A DNA stretch of 6,857 bases from Brevundimonas vancanneytii (GTDB taxonomy: Bacteria; Pseudomonadota; Alphaproteobacteria; Caulobacterales; Caulobacteraceae), in contig CAMCIP010000125.1 of assembly GCA_945874855.1 (NCBI GenBank), positions 1-6,857 on the forward strand, read 5' to 3'. Below the pieces are notes generated by a model that was given only the letters and a program-made list of their open reading frames with translations, did no database searches and was not told the origin of the DNA. The translations under genes were made by a program, and so were the position numbers. The first letter of the stretch is position 1; every line of letters starts with the position of its first letter. Positions 1 through 5,715 of this stretch are shown in pieces.

Positions 1-179
1 TATTGATGGCAGCGACTGATCCGAAGATCAGGCCAGGAGCCTTCATCGGACCCCAGCGGGCGAAGGAAATGAAAGGCCCGCCGGGTCCGGCAAAGGCCGA
101 GCCTCACGCCCTCGACGAGGCCGCCGCGGCCCGGCTGTTCGACGATACGCAGGCGACGCTGGGCGTGCGCTTCGCCTAG
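1..179 (+). CDS. SDR family oxidoreductase, C-terminal fragment (partial at left edge)
   Basis: This is the 3' end of a reading frame that enters from the left edge and stops at TAG 177-179; about 58 codons are visible. The residues include AATDP, then IGP, EMKGPP, HALDEAAAARLF and a final LGVRF. That order matches the C-terminal tail I recall for retinol-dehydrogenase-like short-chain dehydrogenases (an AATDP block, YGP, EM.G.P, then ALDE..A.RLW...EELTGV). The catalytic Tyr-x-x-x-Lys and the Rossmann glycine motif would lie upstream, outside the window, so activity and substrate cannot be judged. An ATG at 6-8 lies in frame, but a 57-residue protein starting there would lack the SDR core, so I read this as a gene tail. 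It converges on atpF. The family call rests on remembered motif order, not an alignment. Confidence 0.7.
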   Translation, partial: LMAATDPKIRPGAFIGPQRAKEMKGPPGPAKAEPHALDEAAAARLFDDTQATLGVRFA

Positions 180-201
180 GCGATGCCTTCAAACCGCAGT
201 G

Positions 202-232
202 ATCCCGGCTCGTCCTCCCGGGCGTCCGGGAT
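202..232. terminator. Inverted repeat in the convergent SDR/atpF gap, possible bidirectional terminator
   Basis: ATCCCGG at 202-208 and CCGGGAT at 226-232 form a perfect 7-bp stem. It extends by two more pairs after one mismatch (GTGATCCCGG against CCGGGATGAC). The 17-base loop itself contains CCCGGG. The position, between two converging stop codons (179 and 245), suits a shared transcription terminator. No T-run follows on either strand, so it is not a canonical intrinsic terminator, and it could act only as an mRNA 3'-end stabiliser or be chance in GC-rich DNA. Confidence 0.35.
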
Positions 233-244
233 GACGACGGAGGG

Positions 245-763
245 TCAGTTCAGGCCGGCACCGATGCGGGCGACGGCGGGGGCGAGCATCGGATCGTCGC
301 CGGAGGCGGCCAGACGGGCGGCCAGGATTGCTTCGGCCGTACGCGCAGCCTGGTCGACGGCGGCGGCCTTGACGTCGGCGGTGGCCTGGGCCTCGGCCTG
401 GGCGATCCGGCGCTCGGCAAGGGCCTGACGGCGGGTCAGGGATTCCTCGAGCTTGGCCCGGGAGTCGACTTCCATGCGGCGGGCGTCGGCTTCGGCGGCC
501 TTCAGCATCTCGGCGGCCTGGGCCTCAGCCTCGGCCTTCTCCTGACGGATCTGGGCCAACAGGGCCTCGGCCTCGGCGCGCAGGCGCGCGGCCTCGTCGA
601 GTTCGGACTGAATCTTGGCGGCCTTGGCGTCCAGCGCCCCGGCGACCAGCTTCGGCACGCCGACGAAAACCACGATACCGATGAACAGCAGTAGGCCGAT
701 ACCGACCCAGAGCTCAGGGTTATCGAGCCGGTAGAAATAATCGAAATCCAGAAAATGCGGCAT
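245..763 (-). CDS. atpF: F-type ATP synthase subunit b (peripheral stalk)
   Basis: Subunit b of the Fo sector. In alphaproteobacteria it pairs with b' to form the peripheral stalk that holds F1 stationary against the turning c-ring. The 172-residue protein has one N-terminal membrane helix (about residues 19-38, after NPELW). A long Ala/Glu/Lys/Arg-rich helix follows (about 45-150), as expected for the coiled-coil stalk, and then a short C-terminal region that would contact F1 delta. The ATG overlaps the stop of the preceding atpF' as TGATG. An AAGGG ribosome binding site (773-777) lies within the end of atpF', 9 bases from the start, so the two subunits are probably translationally coupled at a 1:1 ratio. 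This is the last gene of the operon; the next gene is on the other strand. The family is clear. The b versus b' assignment follows from gene order and the preceding subunit's character. Confidence 0.95.
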   Translation of the reverse strand: MPHFLDFDYFYRLDNPELWVGIGLLLFIGIVVFVGVPKLVAGALDAKAAKIQSELDEAARLRAEAEALLAQIRQEKAEAEAQAAEMLKAAEADARRMEVDSRAKLEESLTRRQALAERRIAQAEAQATADVKAAAVDQAARTAEAILAARLAASGDDPMLAPAVARIGAGLN

Positions 764-1344
764 CAGGCCACGCCCTTCAGTTCGGTCGCGGTGGGAGCCT
801 TGCCCGTCAGGCGCTCGACCATGGCGGCGGCGGTGTCGGCGGCGATGACGGCCACATTGGCCATGGCGGCGTCGCGGGTCTTGCCGATGGCGGCCTCGGC
901 CTCGGCGATGCGGGCGGCGACGACAGCCTCCTCGGCGGCGGCGCGCGCATTCGCCTCTTCGGTGACGCGGGCCTTGGCGGCGGCGGCCATGGCGCGCGAG
1001 GCGGCGCGGGCCTCCTCGACCTCACGCTTTGCAGCCTCGGCCTGACCGGCGGCCTCGGCCTGGACCGCGCGAGCGGTGGCCACGGCGCCGCTGATGGTCT
1101 GCGCGCGCTCGTCAAACACCCGACGCATGCGCGGGGCGAAGACCTTCGAGATCAGCAGATAGAGGAGGACGAAGAGGAACAGCAGATAGACGATCTGCCC
1201 GCCCCAGTGCTGGAACTCGAACTGCGGCAGGCCGCCGGCCTCCTCCGTACCGTGGGCGGGCGCGGTGGTGGACGCATGGGCACCGGGGGCGCCTGCGTGG
1301 GCGTCGGCGGTGGTCGTGTCTTCGGTCGGGGCGGCGGCGCTCAT
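763..1344 (-). CDS. atpF': F-type ATP synthase subunit b' (second peripheral stalk subunit)
   Basis: This is the b' partner of subunit b, found in alphaproteobacteria, cyanobacteria and chloroplasts, where the stalk is a b/b' heterodimer. The protein is 193 residues. Residues 1-38 are a low-complexity Ala/Thr/His/Asp extension, probably disordered. GLPQFEFQHWGGQ (38-50) is the typical b' lead-in to a single membrane helix (about 50-68), followed by APRM and a long charged Ala-rich helix (75-180). Subunit b N-termini face the periplasm, so the extension should too. The ATG at 1344 sits in a 10-base palindrome (1339-1348) and has only a weak GAG as ribosome binding site. It is preceded by a strong stem-loop in the atpE-atpF' gap. 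Its stop overlaps the atpF start by one base. Other databases name the gene atpG or atpX. Confidence 0.94.
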   Translation of the reverse strand: MSAAAPTEDTTTADAHAGAPGAHASTTAPAHGTEEAGGLPQFEFQHWGGQIVYLLFLFVLLYLLISKVFAPRMRRVFDERAQTISGAVATARAVQAEAAGQAEAAKREVEEARAASRAMAAAAKARVTEEANARAAAEEAVVAARIAEAEAAIGKTRDAAMANVAVIAADTAAAMVERLTGKAPTATELKGVA

Positions 1345-1373
1345 GAGCTCGTCAATCTGGAAAACAGGCGACG

Positions 1374-1402
1374 ACGACCCCCGCCATCAGGGCAGGGGCC
1401 GC
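1374..1402 (-). promoter_or_regulatory. Strong stem-loop in the atpE-atpF' intergenic RNA
   Basis: Read on the minus strand, the arm at 1402-1391 (GCGGCCCCTGCC) pairs with the arm at 1385-1374 (GGCGGGGGTCGT) around a five-base CUGAU loop. All 12 positions pair: nine Watson-Crick and three G-U wobbles. It lies 16 bases after the atpE stop and 29 bases before the atpF' start. The nearest T-run (TTTT, 1364-1361) is nine bases beyond the stem, so it is not a textbook intrinsic terminator. A role as 3' stabiliser of an atpE message, as a processing site, or as an attenuator that lowers b'/b output relative to c is plausible inference. Confidence 0.6.
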
Positions 1403-1418
1403 ACATCGGAAGGAACGA

Positions 1419-1643
1419 TCAGACGAAGTAGATCAGCAGGCCCAGAACGAAGGCCAGAATGCCGAGGGCTTCCGCCAGGGCGGCGCCCACGAACAGGTTG
1501 CCGATCTGCGAGGCGGCGGCCGACGGATTGCGCAGGGCGCCCGCCAGGAAGTTGCCGAAGATGGTGCCGACGCCGATGCCGGCGCCGATCATTCCGAGGG
1601 TGGCGAGGCCGGCGCCGATGGCCTTGGCGGCTTCTACTTCCAT
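1419..1643 (-). CDS. atpE: F-type ATP synthase subunit c (proton-carrying ring lipid-binding proteolipid)
   Basis: Subunit c is the hairpin protein that assembles into the rotating Fo ring and carries protons through the membrane. The 74-residue protein has helix 1 at about 8-33, with the glycine-repeat packing motif GAGIGVG (20-26), and a polar loop with RNP at 38-40 that contacts F1 gamma/epsilon. Helix 2 (about 47-73) carries the proton-binding carboxylate Glu58 in ALAEALG. I see none of the extra polar ligands typical of sodium-coupled rings, so proton coupling is expected. The ATG at 1643 has an AGGA ribosome binding site ten bases upstream (1657-1654). The gene lies 57 bases after atpB and 74 before atpF', the two widest gaps in an otherwise tight operon, and both gaps have unusual sequence. 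Length and motifs are normal for the family. Confidence 0.97.
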   Translation of the reverse strand: MEVEAAKAIGAGLATLGMIGAGIGVGTIFGNFLAGALRNPSAAASQIGNLFVGAALAEALGILAFVLGLLIYFV

Positions 1644-1700
1644 GAGTCTCTGGTCCTGGTCTGGGTGGGTTGAGGGGGGAGGTGAGGACTGGGCGGGGGC
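1644..1700 (-). promoter_or_regulatory. C-rich, G-poor untranslated leader of atpE
   Basis: In mRNA sense this 57-base gap between the atpB stop and the atpE start contains 32 C, 12 A, 5 U and 8 G, by hand count. It has no obvious pairing within it. This differs sharply from the flanking genes. A single-stranded leader would leave the AGGA at 1657-1654 open to ribosomes, like the atpE translation enhancer known in E. coli, although that one is A/U-rich. Alternatively, C-over-G bias is the signature of Rho loading sites. Both roles are inference. Confidence 0.45.
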
Positions 1701-2486
1701 CTAGTGGCCCTCACCCAGGTTGACCACATCGTTCAGGTAGATGCAGGTCAGAACGGCGAACACGAAGGCCTGAAGGAAGGCCACGAGAAACTCCAGGGCG
1801 GTCAGGCCCAGGACCATGCCCAGCGACAGTCCGGCCGCCGGCAGGCCCAGAAGGCCGAAGCCGCCGCCCGCGGCAAGTGCGCCCAGCGACACCACGAAGC
1901 CGGCGAACACCTTCAGCGCCACGTGGCCGCCCAGCATGTTGCCGAACAGACGGAGCGCCAGGGTCAGGGGCCGCAGCATGAAGGCAATGAACTCGATGAA
2001 GCCCACGATCGGCCGCATCACCAGCGGCGCGCCGGTCGGCCAGAACAGCAGGAAGAATTTGAACCCGTTCTTGGCAAAGCCGATCACCAGCACCAGGCCG
2101 AAGGTCAACAGGGCGAAGGTCGCGGTCACGGCCAACTGCGCCGTCGCGGTGAAGGTCAGGAACATGCCGAGCAGGTTCATGGCCAGGATCAGGGTGAAGA
2201 CGGTGAAGACGAAGGGGAAATACTTCCTGCCGTCGTGGCCGATGATGGAATCGGTCAGATTGTCGATCAGGCCGAACAGGGTCTCGCCCGCGGCCTGAAG
2301 CCGTCCCGGCACAACCTTGGCCCCCGATGTCACGACGGTCAGGAACAGCACGATGATCGCGAAGGCGATGGTCATCGCGACGTGCGAATTGGTGATGGCC
2401 AGATCGACCAGGCCGAGACCCGGAACGGTCACGTCGGGCAGTTCGACGATCTTTTCGATCTTAAACTGTTCAATCGGATCGGCCAT
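1701..2486 (-). CDS. atpB: F-type ATP synthase subunit a (Fo proton channel)
   Basis: Subunit a forms the two proton half-channels beside the c-ring. The protein is 261 residues with about five to six hydrophobic segments, a usual size. The signature stretch LRPLTLALRLFGNMLGGH (171-188) contains the essential Arg179, equivalent to E. coli aArg210. Gln239 in the last helix aligns with E. coli Gln252. His188 and Glu232 stand where E. coli has Glu219 and His245, the reciprocal swap known from mitochondrial subunit a. The N-terminus has IEQFKIEKIVEL, typical of alphaproteobacterial members. The ATG at 2486 is six bases past the atpI stop, with AGGG overlapping that stop codon as the probable ribosome binding site, so the two genes are likely coupled. 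The next gene, atpE, follows after a 57-base leader. Confidence 0.97.
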   Translation of the reverse strand: MADPIEQFKIEKIVELPDVTVPGLGLVDLAITNSHVAMTIAFAIIVLFLTVVTSGAKVVPGRLQAAGETLFGLIDNLTDSIIGHDGRKYFPFVFTVFTLILAMNLLGMFLTFTATAQLAVTATFALLTFGLVLVIGFAKNGFKFFLLFWPTGAPLVMRPIVGFIEFIAFMLRPLTLALRLFGNMLGGHVALKVFAGFVVSLGALAAGGGFGLLGLPAAGLSLGMVLGLTALEFLVAFLQAFVFAVLTCIYLNDVVNLGEGH

Positions 2487-2492
2487 CGAGCC

Positions 2493-2852
2493 CTAGCGTC
2501 CTTCGTCTTCGTCGTCGAAGGGAACCGACTGCGGCTCGCCTTCCAGCTTCGCTTGCGCCATCAGGCGATTCGCCGTCCGCCGCGCCATCCATACCGACAC
2601 GGCGAAGCCCAAAAGCACGCCGGCGATCATCCCCCACGGCGTGGTCCCGAGGAACCGATCGGCCACGAAGCCGATCGCCACGCCCACGAACACACCACCG
2701 AACAGCTCGGCGAGAATTCGCCACGCCTGACTGCTGGCCGCGGCGGCCGCCCCGTGCTGCGACACCTCACGAGTCGTCCGCGCCTCCAGATCGGATGCGC
2801 TTCGGGCGAGACGAGCGATCGCCTCTTCGCGCGATTCCGGCGGCAGGGACAT
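2493..2852 (-). CDS. atpI: AtpI-family ATP synthase assembly protein
   Basis: A small inner-membrane protein encoded first in the Fo operon. AtpI family members help c-ring assembly or stability and are usually dispensable. The 119-residue protein has a charged cytoplasmic N-terminus (1-42) and two membrane helices (about 46-65 and 72-91). The family pattern GVAIGFVADRFLGTTPWGM bridges them, with Asp65 and Arg66 before the turn, and the tail ends acidic (DDEDEGR). The ATG at 2852 is supported by GAGG five bases upstream and by the leader and promoter behind it. The next gene, atpB, starts six bases after its TAG stop. The sequence is less conserved than the other Fo subunits, but position plus the two-helix motif make the assignment firm. 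Confidence 0.9.
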   Translation of the reverse strand: MSLPPESREEAIARLARSASDLEARTTREVSQHGAAAAASSQAWRILAELFGGVFVGVAIGFVADRFLGTTPWGMIAGVLLGFAVSVWMARRTANRLMAQAKLEGEPQSVPFDDEDEGR

Positions 2853-2907
2853 GGTGGCCTCAGCTCTCCGGCACGAATGTCGGAGGGGGTCTGAATTCGG
2901 CGCGGAA

Positions 2908-2934
2908 CCTATAGGCGCGACCCCTCAAGGTCAA
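2908..2934 (-). promoter_or_regulatory. Candidate sigma-70-type promoter of the Fo (atpIBEF'F) operon
   Basis: On the minus strand, TTGACC (2934-2929) forms a good -35 element, and CTATAG within CCTATAGG (2915-2908) a possible -10 about 14 bases downstream. That spacing and sequence fit the Caulobacter housekeeping pattern TTGACGS-N10-14-GCTANAWC in part: the -35 is strong and the -10 matches about five of eight positions. Transcription would start near 2900, giving a leader of roughly 45-50 bases before atpI. It lies between the recN stop and atpI, where an operon promoter is needed. Confidence 0.55.
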
Positions 2935-2993
2935 GGCACGAGCCGGGAAGGCCATCCACCTGATTCTACGTGGAAAAATGAATGGCCAGGTTT

Positions 2994-4694
2994 TCACCCC
3001 CGCAGGGCCCGGGCCGCGGCGCGGGCTTCGTCGGTGACGACGGCGCCGGACAGCATGCGGGCGACCTCCTCGTCGCGCTGGGCGGCGTCCAGCGCCGCCA
3101 CCGAGGTCCGGACCGCCCCGTCGATCTCGGCCTTGCCGACCTTCCAGTGGGCCTGACCGACCGAGGCGACCTGGGGGCTATGGGTCACGACGATGACCTG
3201 GGCCCCATCGGCCAGGCGACGCAGCCGCCGGCCCACGGCCTCGGCCACGGCCCCGCCGACCCCCTGGTCCACCTCGTCGAAGATCATGACCGGCTGGTCC
3301 TGGCCGGCCCGGGCCGCGAGCGCCGCCTTCATGGCGAGGGCGAAGCGCGCCAGTTCCCCCCCGGACGCGACGGAATCGAGGGGGCCAAACGGCTGGCCGG
3401 CGTTGGTGGCGACCTCGAAGCGCAGGGTCTCGCGCCCGTTTGGTCCGCGGCGGTCATCGGCCACCGGCTCCAGGGCGACGCGAAACTGCGCGCGCTCCAG
3501 CTTCAGCGGTCCAAGTTCACCGGCGACGGCGGCTTCCAGCCGGCGGGCGGCGGCAGCGCGGGCCACCGACAGGATGGCGGCCGCGGCGTCCCAGGCTTCT
3601 CGCGCGGCGGCGGCGGCGCGCTCGCCCCGGGTCAGGGCGTCGGCGCCGCCTTCCAGCAGCGCCAGTTTCTCGCGGAAGGCAGCGCGCAGAACGGGCAGCT
3701 GGTCGACGGTGGTGCGCAGGCGCCGCGCGGCGGCGCGCAGGGCGAACAGGCGCTCCTCCGCCTTGTCCAGCCGGCCGGGTTCAAAGTCGAAGGCATCAGC
3801 CGCGGCGTCGATCTCGGCCGTGGCATCGGCGACCTCGACCAGGGTCCGGTCGATGGCCTCGGCAGCGGCGGCCAGGCGGGTCAGGACGGCATGGCCCTCG
3901 ACCACCCCGGCCTGCCGCGCACGGCGTCCCGCATGTTCGACCGCGCGCAGGGCCGAGGACAGCTTCTGGGCCAGCTTGTCACCGCCCAGGGCGGCCCGGG
4001 CCTCCGACAGGTCCTCCAGCGCCTTCTCCGCCGCCCCGAGCAGGGCCCTTTCCCCGGCCAGGGCCTCCTCCTCGTCGGCGCGGGGATCGAGGGCGTCCAG
4101 CTCGGCCAGATCGCGGACCAGGGCCTCGCGGTGGGCCTCGGCGTCGGCGGCGGCGGCACGCAGTTCGGCCAGACGGGCCTCGGCGGCGCGGAGGGTCTCC
4201 GACGCGGCGCGCACCGCCTCCACCTCGGGGCCGAGGCCGCCGAAGCCGTCCAGCAGGCCGCGGTGGGTGCGCCAGTCCAGCAGGCCGACGGTCTCATGCT
4301 GACCATGCACCTCGACCAGGCCGGCACCGATCTCGCGCAGGGTGGTCACCCCCACGGCCTGATCGTTGACGAAGGCCCGGCTGCGCCCGTCAGCCGAGAC
4401 GGTGCGACGCAGGATCAAGTCGTCGTCGGGACCCAGGTCCACGCCCCGGCCCTCCAGGGTCGCATGCAGGTCGGCAGAAAATGGCCCCGAGAAGGTGGCG
4501 GCGGCCGAGGCCTGGGGCGCGCCTGTGCGCACCAGACCGGCGTCTGAGCGCGCGCCCAGCGCAAGGCCGAGGGCGTCGAGGATGATCGACTTGCCCGCCC
4601 CGGTCTCGCCGGTGAGCACAGTCAGGCCGGGCGCGACCTCGAGATCGAGCGCCTGGACCAGGACCACGTCGCGGATCGACAGGTGGGTCAGCAT
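2994..4694 (-). CDS. recN: DNA repair protein RecN (SMC-like ATPase)
   Basis: RecN is a cytoplasmic SMC-like ATPase that acts at double-strand breaks in recombinational repair and helps sister-chromatid cohesion around the lesion. The 566-residue protein has the normal family length. An N-terminal head half carries Walker A GETGAGKS (29-36) and the RecN motif VEVHGQHE (127-134). A long charged coiled-coil region follows (about 150-360). The C-terminal head half has the ABC signature SGGELAR (from 444), Walker B VMIFDE with Asp473/Glu474, and the switch histidine His505 in VTHSP. The ATG at 4694 is the first possible start: the frame is closed upstream by TAA and has no other start codon in between. 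No Shine-Dalgarno sequence precedes it, only CCCCCC. It follows bamD by 70 bases, a pairing common in alphaproteobacteria. No alphaproteobacterial LexA box (GTTC-N7-GTTC) is visible upstream. Confidence 0.96.
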   Translation of the reverse strand: MLTHLSIRDVVLVQALDLEVAPGLTVLTGETGAGKSIILDALGLALGARSDAGLVRTGAPQASAAATFSGPFSADLHATLEGRGVDLGPDDDLILRRTVSADGRSRAFVNDQAVGVTTLREIGAGLVEVHGQHETVGLLDWRTHRGLLDGFGGLGPEVEAVRAASETLRAAEARLAELRAAAADAEAHREALVRDLAELDALDPRADEEEALAGERALLGAAEKALEDLSEARAALGGDKLAQKLSSALRAVEHAGRRARQAGVVEGHAVLTRLAAAAEAIDRTLVEVADATAEIDAAADAFDFEPGRLDKAEERLFALRAAARRLRTTVDQLPVLRAAFREKLALLEGGADALTRGERAAAAAREAWDAAAAILSVARAAAARRLEAAVAGELGPLKLERAQFRVALEPVADDRRGPNGRETLRFEVATNAGQPFGPLDSVASGGELARFALAMKAALAARAGQDQPVMIFDEVDQGVGGAVAEAVGRRLRRLADGAQVIVVTHSPQVASVGQAHWKVGKAEIDGAVRTSVAALDAAQRDEEVARMLSGAVVTDEARAAARALRG

Positions 4695-4764
4695 GGGGGG
4701 ACGCGATTCGCCATCACCGGCACTTTAGCGCGTCGCGTCGCGAACGGGCGAAGCCTCTGGACCC

Positions 4765-5607
4765 TCAGCCCGGGATCAGTCGCTGGATCCAGTTTTCGCG
4801 CCGGCCCTCGGGAGCCTGATCCGGCCTGTTGCCCTGTTCGGTCAGCAGGGCATAGGCCTCGGCATACCAGGGGCTCCCGGGATAGTTGAAGCCCAGAACG
4901 GCGGCGTTGCGCGTGGCCTCGTCCTCCAGTCCCAGCATCAGATTGACCTCGACCAGCCGATACAGCGCCTCCGGCACATGGGAGGTCCGCTGGAAATCGG
5001 GGTTGTCGATGACGACGCGATAACGGTTCATCGCCGCCAGCGGCTGATCTGCCCGCTGATAGTAGCGGCCGATGTTCATTTCCTTGCCGGCCAGCTGGTC
5101 GTTGACCATGTCGATCTTGACCAGCGCGTCAGAGGCGTAGGGCGTGCCGGGAAAGCGGCGCACGACCTCGCGCAGGCCCAGAAGCGCCTGCTCGGCATTG
5201 CCCTGGTCACGGCCCACGTCGACGATCTGCTCGAACAGGCAGACCGCGCGCATGTAGAAGGCGTAGACGGCCGAAGGATTGCCGGGGAACAGCTGGATGA
5301 AGCGGTCCGAGGCAGAGATGGCCTCGGCATAGTTCCCGCCCTGATAATGGGCGTACACCTGCATCAGGATCGCGTGGCGGGACCACTCGGAATAGGGGTG
5401 CTGACGCTCGACCTCCTGGAAATAATCGATGGCGTCGCGCCAGCGGCCGCGTTCCAGCCGGTCGTAGGCGGTCGTGTAGAGCAGCTCGACCGGGCGCTCC
5501 TCATAGGCCAGGCGCGGCCGTGGCCGGTTGGCGCACGCGGTGACTCCCGCGCTGACCACGGCGATCACGAGCAAGACGGCCGCAGACCGGGACCTGGAAA
5601 AAGACAC
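4765..5607 (-). CDS. bamD: Outer membrane protein assembly factor BamD (lipoprotein, formerly ComL)
   Basis: BamD is the essential lipoprotein partner of BamA in the complex that folds beta-barrel proteins into the outer membrane. The 280-residue protein starts with a signal peptide (basic SFSRSRS, hydrophobic 9-20) and a lipobox VTAC with the lipidated Cys25. Residue +2 is Ala, not Asp, consistent with Lol export to the outer membrane. Helical TPR-type repeats follow from about 42 to 250, including the family motif HPYSEWS (70-76), FPG repeats (107-109, 152-154) and YPGSPWY (242-248). The start codon is GTG at 5607, supported by GAGAGG seven bases upstream (5620-5615) and by the correctly placed signal peptide. 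recN follows on the same strand. The upstream neighbour is prs, divergent, where lpxC is common in relatives. Confidence 0.94.
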   Translation of the reverse strand: MSFSRSRSAAVLLVIAVVSAGVTACANRPRPRLAYEERPVELLYTTAYDRLERGRWRDAIDYFQEVERQHPYSEWSRHAILMQVYAHYQGGNYAEAISASDRFIQLFPGNPSAVYAFYMRAVCLFEQIVDVGRDQGNAEQALLGLREVVRRFPGTPYASDALVKIDMVNDQLAGKEMNIGRYYQRADQPLAAMNRYRVVIDNPDFQRTSHVPEALYRLVEVNLMLGLEDEATRNAAVLGFNYPGSPWYAEAYALLTEQGNRPDQAPEGRRENWIQRLIPG

Positions 5608-5614
5608 GCAGCGA

Positions 5615-5620
5615 CCTCTC
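5615..5620 (-). promoter_or_regulatory. Ribosome binding site fixing the GTG start of bamD
   Basis: GAGAGG in mRNA sense, seven bases before GTG 5607-5605. It is the best Shine-Dalgarno match in the divergent region. It places translation just ahead of the basic residues of the lipoprotein signal peptide, so the non-ATG start is well supported. Confidence 0.65.
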
Positions 5621-5634
5621 GAAAATCCCGACGA

Positions 5635-5656
5635 CGCGAGCCCCTTGGCGCTCGCG
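5635..5656 (-). promoter_or_regulatory. Perfect 7-bp hairpin in the bamD leader
   Basis: CGCGAGC (5635-5641) and GCTCGCG (5650-5656) are exact reverse complements around an eight-base loop. In the bamD transcript the hairpin would sit 14 bases upstream of the ribosome binding site. No T-run adjoins it, so a terminator is unlikely. A leader structure affecting translation or mRNA life, or a protein-binding inverted repeat between the divergent promoters, is possible. Chance is also a fair explanation at this GC content. Confidence 0.4.
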
Positions 5657-5664
5657 AAGCCGCA

Positions 5665-5693
5665 GTCCTACACCACGACCCGGACCCCGCCAA
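5665..5693 (-). promoter_or_regulatory. Weak candidate promoter for bamD-recN
   Basis: On the minus strand, TTGGCG (5693-5688) and TAGGAC (5670-5665) are separated by 17 bases, and would start transcription some 50 bases before the GTG. The -35 matches four of six consensus positions and the -10 is poor. It is listed because bamD must have a promoter in this divergent region and nothing better is visible. Confidence 0.3.
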
Positions 5694-5715
5694 TCCGATC
5701 GGCGGCGCATCCGGC

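Noticed and set aside
765..1115. GCC/GGC-rich repetitive look of the atpF' and atpF region
   Set aside because: It is explained by Ala-rich coiled-coil coding sequence in a GC-rich genome, with no exact tandem unit.
1704..2894. 396-codon open frame on the plus strand opposite atpB and atpI
   Set aside because: It lies entirely antisense to genes with clear family motifs. Its product is rich in His, Gln, Asp and Arg with no domain, the usual shadow of GC-rich third positions.
2982..4547. 521-codon open frame on the plus strand opposite recN
   Set aside because: Antisense shadow of recN. It is Gly/Gln/Ala-rich without recognisable motifs, and RecN's Walker, signature and switch motifs fix the real strand.
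4695..4764. Possible LexA/SOS box upstream of recN
   Set aside because: One GTTC is present in the minus-strand sequence, but no second GTTC lies seven bases away, so the alphaproteobacterial box is not met.
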